Positions 12,789 to 24,700 of a DNA stretch of 64,000 nt are shown here, one piece after another. The position numbers were made by a program, and so were the translations under genes. Within the stretch, counting starts at the first letter, position 1. Every line of letters begins with the position of its first letter. The DNA is taken from assembly GCF_027580225.2 (NCBI RefSeq), contig NC_073358.2:30840501-30904500 (forward strand), in the 5' to 3' direction. Below the pieces are notes generated by a model, which did not search any database, was not told the DNA's origin, and saw nothing but the letters and a program-made list of their open reading frames with translations. This DNA is from Misgurnus anguillicaudatus. Taxonomy: Eukaryota > Chordata > Actinopteri > Cypriniformes > Cobitidae.

Positions 12789-15700
12789 ACACACACAAAA
12801 TGTCTCTAGTTACAAGAGTCATTTCCAAGACAGACTAAGGCAGACTGTCAGAATTGTGGTTATCTGGCATTAGTTGATTGGTCATCTATTTTCCAATTTA
12901 CAAGTACCAAATCTCAAACTGAATTTATTTGTCAATTATCTTCCTTCATGATCTGGTGCTGTGGAAAATACGCTGACGAATAGCTGCAAATGTGTCTTTT
13001 ATTAGTGAATGTTTAACATGGTTTTGATTGCGCGTCGGCCCCGGGCGTGAAGATGTAAATTGTTTTATGATTGGTGGGCTGCTTGCCTGCTTCTCTGGAG
13101 TCGGGGAGCGTTCCAGCCCAGCGACGAGTGATGTCGATGTACAGGATGTCCACCGAAGCCATTGAGAAGCTGCTGCTGCTCAGCTTGCAGTTCCTGTAAA
13201 AGACAAATGCTTAGTGTTGTATTTTACACAGTTAGTGAGAATGTGAATATTGCTTTCTGACAGGTACTTGAGCTAAGAGGCTATTTGGAGGAAGTTGCAA
13301 ATCAAGTCAACTGAATTGAGCCATAATAATAAATGCAAATCTAATTTAAGCCTTAAAACAAAAAGTGATTTCCGTCTATGATTAAATAAGAATCCAAGTG
13401 CAAGATATCGTTGATAATAAAACATTAAGGTACAGAAATAGCCAGTTTGAGTGGCTGAATTTTATTTAATTTTATTTTTTTCCCGTCAGTGTATTTTTTC
13501 TTTTAAAGTTGCAAGCCAGAGCCAGAGTTTTTAATGACTTCCAGAAAATTTTCTTATTTAAATATATAAACATACAATATAAATAAACGGACCCCTGCTT
13601 TCAAACAAGTTTCATCCTATCTTCATTTGTTTTCTTTTTATTTATCGCCACTAAAATATGGGTAGGGTTCTTCAAAAATACAACATTTTGAGCAAAAAGC
13701 TAAGATAATTGCATTTATTTCATTTTGCATGGATTTTTTTTTTTTTAGATAAGATTCAGAACAATGATCAAAACATGCACCGAGTTTTTACTGTATATGT
13801 AATCAGTAGATGCGTCAGTGTTTTATAAGTTGGGTAAGAGTGCCACCTATTGGATAATATCGCAAATATGGATTGCCATATAAACATGGCAGGGAAGCGT
13901 TTTCTCTTAATTAACAAGCTTTAACTTGTCAATGGTGGGGAAAGAGTTAAAGGCCCACTATGTAGATTTTTAGCGGCACCTAGTGTTGAGATTGTGAATT
14001 GCAACCAACGGCTTACTCAACAGCTCATCCCTCTCTTTTTAAACGCATAGAGAAGCTACGGTAGCTGCCACAGGACAAACATGTCAAACATGTGTATTCA
14101 GCCAATCAAACTCAAATTAAATTGAAATTACAGTGATTTATTTGTGTTTAATTGAAAATCAGTTTCTGTGTTTCCTGGGAATCAAACCCATGACCTTGGC
14201 ATTGACATTTAACCAATGACTTGCCTTATGAAGGTGCGAAATCCGGTCGGGCCCAATCTCATGTTTCCTTTGACACCAAGAAAGCGCAGGAAAATGGCAG
14301 CGATGCGTTCAACTATCCTCAGATAATTAAACTGCTTGGTGTATTTAGGGAAGACTTGCTTTAAACACAAAGATGGAAGTGAATCTGCCAGGCCTTCTTT
14401 CTCATCGCTTCCAGCCTCCACAACAACAGCGTCCTCCGGAGAACCAGCACCCATATTTGACCTGATGGCATAGAGAGAAATTGAGTGACAGCTTGACACA
14501 CACAAAACTTTAAAGTGCTTAGAGGAATAGTTCACTAGAAAATAAAGAATTGCTTTGCAGCTCTTGCCATACAACAATTATAGTGACCAGAGGCTGTCAA
14601 GCTCCAAACAGAACTACATTAAATGGCCATATAAGTGACCCATATGACATGCAGTCTGAAGGAGTTCCTAACACCACAATTGTATGGCTTTAGAAGACTC
14701 AGAATAGAGTACATAGGTCATAGCTTTAAGATGCTGTAAACTGTTGAAATTCAACTTTCTCCTCTTCTACTGTCTTTATATTAAATAAAATCACAGCATA
14801 CAAGTTTTGGAAAAAAACAAAGCCTGGGCAATAGAATCAGCCGTAAACTGCAATTTCATAGCTTACTGGCATTTAAGATATGAATGCCAGCAAAGATGCG
14901 TCTTTCAGCCTTTCACATCTGGTCACTTCATGCGTTTTCTCTGATTGCTATTCGATTGTAAAAAGAACCAGATTTAAATCCGATCACTCAAACCACTTCA
15001 GGAGGTGGTCTGGGACGCAGACGAAACTGGATAAGTATGGATGGACAGATAAATCGGCCGATGATGCTTGCTATGCTTCTCAATGAATAGAGGTTATGCA
15101 CTGAAGTCACTTTTCCACGTGACCACGCCCCGTTGAGTGGCAAACGTGGCTGGTTTTCATTAGCCTGGCTCCGCCCTCCTATGTGCTTCCGCTTAATTTT
15201 TAAAGATATACGTCACGACCACACGTTAGCGATTGGCTATGGCAGATCCTGAGTGACTCTGGGCAGATCCAATAGTTTTAAACTTCAACAGAGGACCCTC
15301 CTTAACGGAAGTAACGCTTTCCAATGGAGCGTGGCCAGACTCTCTGTACAAATGAAATGAATGTATGAGAGTCTGGTTGGACCAGGCTAGGTTTTCATTG
15401 CTGCTGCTGCGAAAATGTCAGTAAAACTGACTATTATCAGCTTAAATTGAATTAATTTGGACTTGATAGCAGAGGTGGACAATACTTTGTTACATTAGTT
15501 ACATTTTTCAAGCATCTGTGCTTTATTACGGCGCATTCACACGGGGCGAAAGCGTTAACGCTTTAAGGAAGGCTTGTCTGAAGCGTGGACAACAGCCAAT
15601 CACAGTGGCCGCAGCACGTGCTCCGGTCTTCCATAAACGTAATTGGCTGGCTCTGCCAAGGTTGTTTGCAATCTGATTGGCTGACGCTCGCGTTGCCGCT

Positions 15701-18700
15701 TGAAAAGTTGAGAAATTTTCAACTTCTGCCGCGAGCAACGGCAGTGATGCGGCGCCGACGGATCCACAATTCAGTTCGCCAACGCTTGACTTCACCCATT
15801 AAAAGTTAATGGGAAGCGTCAACGCTTACGCCCCATCTGAATGCGCCGTTAGGGTGTTTGTCTTGGGAAAAATTTTACTTCACTACATTCTAAAGCATAG
15901 AATCATACGGTGTATTCTTTAATATTGGATATTAAAATGTATTTAATACCTAATTACATACAAATTTTGTACTTTTACTTGAGTAAAAGTACGTTAATGT
16001 ACTTAAATATTAAATCCAGTAGTATTGGCAGTCTGTAAAATGATAGCTCAGAATTCTTGTTAAATCTGTTAGTACAGTCTATTACAGTTTTTTTTTTCAT
16101 TTAGACGCGTTACCCCGTGTTTTCGCTGAACTCACACTGTACACAAATGCTGACGCTCTGTCTTTTGCCACTCAGTATGCACCGAAGGTGATGTCACATG
16201 CATACCCTCTATTATGGTAAAATGCTGCTACATCCAAAAGGGCAAGCTTTGCAGAAAGTCAATATGGGCTGCAGAAGAACCACCATTTACACACGTAGCT
16301 CCAGGAAAAAGCATGTATTTATATTGCTGTTCTTCAAACCTTTTCAGGTATTTTCATGATGATAAAGAATATTTATGTTTGACGATGAGTGTTGCTTTAT
16401 CAAATGCTTATATTATGTTATAAATGACTCAAACTAACAATGATTTGAGATTGAAGTACTTACAGGTAGTATTAACTACTATTCGGACGGGATTAGTTTT
16501 ACATAGGGAGGTGGGGTCAAGCAATTTTTATCTGAGCTTCTCAGTTATTTTAGTCCCGTCCGAATGCTCCATGTCAGTAATCATTATGGACAGTGTCAGT
16601 GAAGATTACGGCGACTTTTACCTTCTGTAAAAAAAGGTCTGGAGAAATTACCTCAGGTAATACTAATCCAGTGCGAATAGACCAGCTGTAAATATCCACG
16701 GAAATCGGGTCATTTCCTTTTAATTTGCGGGTTTCTTTTAAACATAAAAGCGCTTAAAGAAGCATTTACTTGCGTTCTAGGCAGAAAAACAAGTCAGTTA
16801 CAAGTCAGTTCCTGAATAACACGACACAAACTAAAAAAAAAAATCAAATTTACTTCTCAGAGGCACGGAACTGTTTATGATACTGACGTTCTCCCCAAAC
16901 TGAAATTAAACACAGTGTTTCGCGTTTTCCTCGTCTGTGTCATGTTGTTTGCACATCTGATATCAGAAAGCAAGGTAATGCGCACGTGAAGACGGGAGGT
17001 GACGCGCTGCGCAAACGAGTTACCCCTCCCACTTCTGTATGTTTTACTGAGATTTCTAATCCCGTCTGAATTGACCATTAATATTACAGACAGACGTCCT
17101 GTGGTAAAATTACATTACGCCATCTAACCCTGTAAAACGAATCCCGTCCGAATAGGGCTTTAGTGTATATCGGCATTTATTTATCATCCCATGACGTGAA
17201 CTCCACTGCTTCGCTCTCATTGGTAGTCGCAACAGAAAGCCGCTCATCATTTGCATAAAGTTACACTTTTCTCAACTTTGTCACACGGCTGGACACACCC
17301 CATCCGGTCACCCTTAAAGGGGTCGCACACCGGACACGCAGCTCAGCGCCGCATGGTTAAAAAAAAAAAATCAAACACATTGTTTTCTATGAGTATACGC
17401 ACACCTGCCTGTCCGGGGCGCCCAGCTACGACTAGGAAGTTGCTCTAATCCCTGTCGTGTCACTCGCATAGTTTAACATTAAATAACATCATATTTGTCC
17501 CAAATTATTAACGACTAACATTGGCTGCTAAAGTATATTTTGCATTTTGAAGTATCTGACTAAGCTTGCGCTATTTAATGTGCACTTCCAGTACTACGAA
17601 ATGAGGCTTTACTCTCCTGCTGCTCTGTACTGCGCGTACCAGCTCATGCCGAGCAAGGAGAGACGTGTCCCCTGCCCATCATACAGAACAACCTTTCGTC
17701 TTTTGTCGGTTTTTAAGACAGAGTAATGTATTTGCATTTTGCGCGATAGCTGAAGCTCGGATTGACATCCGTTTTGGCAATGTGCTATTATGTCGCCAAA
17801 TGTAAATAGAGCGGTTTTAACAAATCAGATAGCTATCCGATCAGAGACAACTCATGAAGTGACCAGATGAAAAAAGGCTGTTTGAAATGTAATTTAAGAG
17901 TGATAGAAAGCTTCCTCTTTCAATTCAAAAGGATCTCCTGTGCTAAACTCACTGCAGTTCAGTCAAACATCCTTTATCTCCATTTCCCCAGTGTCTAGCA
18001 CACTCTCACCTCCCCATCCATATCATCTGGATTCTGAATCAATTTGTTCAAGTGTCCTTTGCAAAGAAATATTTCTTTTCCTCTACCTCTGCTAGTTTTT
18101 ATACAGGACATTTAAAATGTTATCGGGAAAAGTAAAGGTCATATTCAAAAAGCACTAAGGAGTTTGTTGGTTGAGCTTATGATAACTCCATATACTGTAG
18201 TACCACACAACCAAAGAACATTCGTCAAGTTGAATTTCAAACCACAAAACCTAAAAAACGTATTCGTCACACAGTGAAGAACGCAAAGCACAAGCCTTAC
18301 AATTTTGCACTTGTTTACACCCACATCAGCACAATGAAAAATAACAGAAGTTGAGATGCAAAAGCCTCTAGATGAGCAAAAATGACTGAGCGCTCTTAGC
18401 ACATACTAGTACTACTATACGTTAATCAAATACTTTCGATCAAATCTGCTTAATCCCAGCCTCAGGGCATTTAGAAATAGCGGTTTGTTGGCAGAATGCC
18501 TTATTTAAGAGTCTGATAAAAATGCTCATTTACAAGAAAACATGTCAGACGCGCTTAGGTGGTTTTGCGTCTGAGCTCTTCAATTATTTACCAATCACAA
18601 AACCAAGTAAGCAAATTTGGTTCTCATGTACGTGCACTGTGCCCAGATGGCCAGGAATCCAAGCATTGCATTCGGTGGCAGAGTAAGTAACAGCAGATGT

Positions 18701-21700
18701 ACTGCCTTGGCTTCTGACCTGAAGGTTGTTGCCCTTGTGAGTTAAAGGGCAAAAGTGCTGATGTCGGAGACACAACTTAAACACACCTATTAGGTTTATA
18801 CAAAGACTACAAGAGTCCTTTATTACATGCATAATACAGCTAAATATAGACACACATCTACATAAAGTTTATGAGATTTTAATCTCATGAATTCAAGGTC
18901 CTTTTCTGTTGTTGGTAAGACTTATCTTAGACAAATCTAAGACAAAAACATTTGCTTAAAAAGTGTCAAAAACAAACTGGAATGGCACAGGGGCAATATC
19001 TTAAATAATCAAAGCGCTTAAGGGCCAGGTTTACTAAACGGAGCAAATTAGCGTGAGAGCGCAATTCCAAAAAAGCAACGATGGGAGTGTTTTAATATCT
19101 GCGGGTTATTACTTAAATGGCACAAATTAAACAACACAAGCGCAGCAGCTGATTTCCATAATGACCAACGCAATCTAAGAGCAGCACAAATTAGTTCAGG
19201 GTGGCAAATAAGCAGAGCTGATGAGGTGCGGGTGATCTACAAAAGCCTGATGTGCTTGAGTGCAGCACCATGGACATTGCAGATCAAAATTCGGGGTGTG
19301 AAATCCTAGCTAACAAAGCCCAAATACACTGAAAAGAACCGGAGGACAAAATATGAAGGTTTACAAAAAGTTTTGAAACACCTGATGTATGAATTCTCCT
19401 CCTGTGACTCAAATAAAAAATAAGCAAAAAATATTTTTTTATTAATAATATGTTCGTCTGGCACTACAAATAAACTCTTATGTGTGGAAAAAAATTCTCT
19501 GCCTTGTATTGTCTCTACCAAGCCTCCTCTTATCAGCTAAAATAAGCAGCCATTTTAAGTGAAAAATTATTTAAAACATGTTTGTTTGTTTTTCTCTGTG
19601 TTAAAGGGCTAGTTACCTAAAAATGAAAATAATGTCATTAATGACTTACCCTCATGTCATTCCAAAATCTTAAGACCTCCTTTCATATTCAGAACACGGT
19701 TTAAAATGTTTTATATTTAGTCCGAGAGCTTGTTGACCCTTCATTGAAAATCTATGTGTGGTATACTGTCCATGTCCAGAAAGTTAATAAAAACATCATC
19801 AAAGTAGTCCATGTGACATCAGTCGGTCAGTAAGAATGTGTTGAAGCATCGAAAACACATTATACATAAAATACAATACACAAAAATATAAAAAAATTAC
19901 AACTTTATTCAGCATCGCATCGTCTTCTCTTCCGCATTTTTTGTGAAGCGCATGCGCGAGACTAAAATCACGTGACTGCATGACGTGGATGGTGTGTTGT
20001 CCTCAGACATGTTTGCAAAGTTTTTTTTTTCAAACTTACGTGCGTCTCCCTCAGACCGGGGGCACAAAAAAAACAAAAAAAACAAAAAACCACAGCTGGG
20101 GCGCACCAGATAACACGTCTCGTGCATACGCTTCACAACAGAAGCAAAAGAGAAGACAATGCTAAATAAAGTCGTATTTTTTGTTATTTTTGGACCTAAA
20201 TGTACAACCCCAAAACAGAAAAAGTTGGGACACAGTAGAAATTGTGAGTAAAAAAGGAATGGACTAATTTACAAATCTCATAAACTTATATTTTATTCAC
20301 AGTAGAATATAGATAACATATCAAATGTTGAAAGTAAGATATTTTGAAATGTCATGCCAAATATTGGCTCATTTTGGATTTCATGAGAGCTACACATTCC
20401 AAAAAAAGTTGGGACAGGTAGCAATAAGAGGCCAGAGGATGTAGATGTGCATATAAGGAACAGTTGAAAGACCAATTTGCAACTTATTAGGTCAATTGGC
20501 AACATGATTGGGTATAAAAAGAGCCTCTCAGAGTGGCAGTGTCTCTAAGAGGTCAAGATGGGCAGAGAATCACCAATTCCCCCAACGCTGCAGCGAAAAA
20601 TAGTTTTCTGAGTTTCTCCGAGAAAAATTGCAATGAGATTGAAGTTATCATCATCTGCAGTGCATAATACCATTCAAAGATTCAGAGAATCTGGAACAAT
20701 CTCTGTGCGTAAGGGTCAAGACTGGAAAACCATACCGGATGCCCGTGATCTTCAGGCTCTTTGACAGCACTGCATCACATACAAGAATGCTACTGTAATG
20801 GAAATCACAACATGGACTCAGGAATACTTCCAGAAAACATTGTCAGTGAACAGAATCCACCGTGTCATTCGCTGTTGACAGCTAAAACCCTGTAGGTCAA
20901 AAAAGAAGCCATATCTAAACATGATCCAGAAGCACAGGCGTTTTACCCTGGGCACGGCTCATTTAAAATGGACTTTGGCAAAGTGGGAAACTGGTCTGTG
21001 GTCCAACGAATTAAAATTTGAAGTTCTTTTTGAAAAACTGGGATGCCATTTCATACGGACTAAAGAGGACAATGACAACCCAAGTTGTTATTAGCGCTCA
21101 GTTCAGAAGCCTGCATCTCTGATGGTATGGGTTTGCATGAGTGCGTGTGTCATGGTCAGCTTACACATATGGAAAGGCACCATCAATGCTGAAAGGTTTA
21201 TCCAAGTTCTAGATACATATGATCCCATTCAGACGTCGTCTCTTTCAGGGAAGACCTTGCATTTTCCAACATGACAATGCCAGACCATATACTGCATCAA
21301 TTACAAAGTCAAGACTGCGTAGAAGAAGGATCTGAGTACTGAAGTGGTCAGCCTGCAGTCCAGATCTTTCACCCATAGAAAACATTTGGTGCATCATAAA
21401 GAGGAAGATGCGACAAAGAAGACCTAAGACAGTTGAGCAACTAGAAGCCTGTTTTAGACAAAAATGGGACAACAGTCCTATTCCTAAACATTGGTCCTCT
21501 TCCAGCTGTTCCTTGTATGTACACCTAACCTCTATGGCTTCCCATTGCCACCCGTCCCAACCTCCCCTGGAATGTGCAGCTCTCATCAAATCACAAATGA
21601 GCCAATATTTGGCACGACATTCCAAAATATCTCACCCTCAACATTTGATATGTTATCTATATACTACTGTGAACAAAACACAAGTTTATGAGATCTGCAA

Positions 21701-24700
21701 ATTACTCCATTCCTTTCCCACTCACAATCTCCACTGTGTCCCAACTTTTTCTGTTTTGGGGTTGTATTTTCGATGCTTCAACACATTCTAACTGACCCAC
21801 TGATTTCACATGGACTACTTTGATGATGTTTTTATTAACTTTCTGGACATGGACAGTATACCACACATAGATTTTCAATGAAGGGTCAGGAAGGACTAAA
21901 TATAAAACATCTTAAACTGATGAACGGAATTCTTACGAGTTTAGAACGACATGAGGGTGAGTCATTAATTACATTATTTTCATATTTGGGTGAACTATCC
22001 CTTTAAATAATGGCGCAAATATCAGTTATATCATTCGTGCAATCATTAGTAAATCATTTAAATAATCTAAAATGATTTAGAAAAAATTTTGGTCTGAAAG
22101 GGAAACTCCAAGAAATGCATATGCAAAAAGGTGCACACCTTTTTTAGCGCTAATTATCCACTGTGTGTCTTTAGTAATTCCCAACAGTCGTTATTTAATG
22201 ACAAAATGATGGTTTGCGCTGGCGCAAGCACATATTAAATCTGGCCCTAAATCTTAAAACTCCTTCAAGAACTGGTATTAAAAAAAATGGGCTAAGCGGC
22301 TTAACTTTACAAAAAATTTTGACTGTCAATTTCAGGTAAAATATAAGCTATTTTATTTTCCTGTTTTGGGTATAGCATGCATATATTGACACCCTGTTAA
22401 AACACAATGTCACGGATAGTTGTGGCATAATGGTTAGAGAGTCAGGCTTGTAACCCGAACACCGCCGGTGTGCATCTCACGGCCTGCAGGTTGTGACTGT
22501 GGTATCCTTGAGCAAGGCACCTTATGACGCAGAACCACGCATCCCATAATATATATGGCTAAAATACTTGTACATAATGTAATAAGATACACATAAAAAT
22601 TGCGTCAGGGAAATTTGTTCATATTCTCCAAAGAATATCATGTGCAAGATCCAAAAATACAGCTTTTAAACATGATTGACAACAACAAAGCACCACAAAT
22701 ATAACAGCAGTAACCTTTGAGGAATAAGCTGTCATTGTACAACACTAGTAAAACCTTAGTGACTTTCTACTGCTGTCAGTATTACTGCTGACATTTACTC
22801 TCAGGACATTATAGCTTTAAAATATAATATGAGAGGTGTTTCTGAACAGTGTGTTTATTTAGAAAGTCATCATAGTTACAGATTTGTTTTTCAGATTGAG
22901 ACAAAGTAGGACATGAGATAAAAAAAACATTAACTTGGCATTTATGTGCTGTTCTGTAAAGAACTATGTGCAGGGATTTTTATTTGTTTATTAATAGTTT
23001 TTGAATCCCAAAATTAAATTTGGCTTTCATAGTACTTATAACAACTCTGAAGTCTGCAAAACTTTCTTAGATTGTCACTTTTTATACTCCCGCAGTTTAC
23101 ATACATCTAGTACATGAAAATAAACTGTAAGTGCACACAGTATGTGGCTTACATAGACTGTGTACAATAATAAGAAAAAGTGACAGTTCAACATAGACAA
23201 CATCAAACACAAATCAAGTCATGATGTCATGAGGCTGTTCATATTTCCATGATGGAAAGAGATGAAGGATACTGGCCACACAAGTGTGAAATTCCATCAG
23301 AGGATTTCCTGGATTAAATGTTTCCGGCTTATGATGGCAGATCATTATTGACACACACGCACACACACACATTGCACCATCATTATTCCAACAAGTCTTA
23401 AACTGTCTGTTACTCACGTTATGTGTTCTTTCCTCTGAGCGGGATCCATGAGTCGCAGTGTATCTCTAATCACCCCTACTTTCACCTCTTCATCGACTGG
23501 ACTCGGTACATATTCAAACACACCAGCTGACACCTGCCAAAACACTGTCAATAATCAACATCCTAACAGACTGATGCTTATACCAGCATTGCTCTGATTA
23601 AACACAAGTAGAGTCATAAATAAACACAATGAGAAGATCTGAACAGCAGTAACTTACTGGATACAATATGACACAACTAAGGCATTCAAAAATGTTTTCG
23701 GGCATTTTTTACTCAAACCACATTGATAGTTTGATAGAAGATGGGCAACCTTACCTCTTGTTCATGTTCTATCCTCATGCTGGGATTTGCATTGACCTCC
23801 AGTAAAAAAGGTTTCAAGTTCTTCATCAGCAGGATGTCAAAGCCCAAGATCTAAAATGGAGACCCATCATCTTTTTTAAAGAGGCTCTTAGCATTAAAGG
23901 GGATCGCACACCGGCCGCGCAGCTCAGCGCCGCGCAGTGCCGCGTCGCGCCTAGGAGAACTCGGAGGTATTGTAAACCGGAAGTGCACATTAAATAGCGC
24001 GAGCTTCGTCAGATAGCGTCTGCTTCAAAATGTAAAATATACGTTAGCAGCCAATGTTAATCATTAATGATGTGGGACACTTATGATGTTATTTAATGTT
24101 AAACTATGTGAGTGGCGCTCTGTGGCGCGACAGGGATTAGAACAACTTCCTGAGTCACAGCTGGACGGCGCGGACAGGCGCCACCTGGCGGCGCCGGTGT
24201 GCGTATATCATAGAAAACAATGTGTTACATTTTTTTAGAACGGCGCGGCGCTGCGCGGCGCTGAGCTGCGCTGAGCTGCGCGGCCGGTGTGCGATCCCCT
24301 TAAGAGTTTAAAGGTGACATAGAATGATTGAACGGAGTATTTATCATTGTTCTGTGATGTGACATGTAGACAAAAATGTTTTTGTTTGGGTCTGTAATGC
24401 CCCCTACTGGCTTAACTTGCAATCTCATTACTAATTGGCTGACTTTGCTGCCACTCAAAAAAATGTAGCCAATTATTTTAAAGTGGAGGGGCAGTTAGAT
24501 GCCTGTGATGTCAAAAGCATCAGTTTTCCAGATTGGGCTGTTTTCTGGCTGACATTTCTATGAGACTGAGATGTTTAGCACTTTTTGTATGTTTGTGAAT
24601 GTGGGTAGACTACCATTATTCAACCAAGACAAGGTAAAAATGGTTTTTCATTCTCTGTCCCCTTTAAATAAAAATTCAATAAGAATCAATGATTTTCTTG

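Larger units (their letters stand above)
19601..22006. mobile_element. Middle element: long palindromic MITE
   Basis: Ends ttaaagggctagtt and gaactatccctttaa are inverted. Arms mirror each other over long stretches (accttcattgaaaatc-type blocks near 19735 and 21860; acatggactactttgatgat near 21810 mirrors 19797). The right arm is cut at 20202/21767 by the Tc1-like insertion. Without it the element is about 0.84 kb. Confidence 0.75.
19020..22250. mobile_element. Outer element of a three-level nest (taagggccagg ends)
   Basis: Left end taagggccaggttta and right end taaatctggccctaa are inverted. Own sequence is 19020-19600 and 22007-22250; the middle is a later insertion. Non-autonomous DNA transposon by structure; no transposase frame. 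Confidence 0.6.

Noticed and set aside
14215..14224. GT donor four bases past ttll11 exon 7
   Set aside because: It would shift the frame of exon 8 and destroy the conserved CKLSSSS segment; the GC donor fits.
15526..15809. GC-rich frames of 89 and 74 codons
   Set aside because: They follow from the GC-rich MITE with inverted ends and lack codon bias or similarity.
21245..21791. Frames of 126 and 127 codons on opposite strands
   Set aside because: They run through the decayed Tc1/mariner transposase and its end; the similarity to transposase is in broken frames.
22419..22500. A functional tRNA gene
   Set aside because: Only A-box-like similarity; the cloverleaf cannot be completed, so it is a SINE head.
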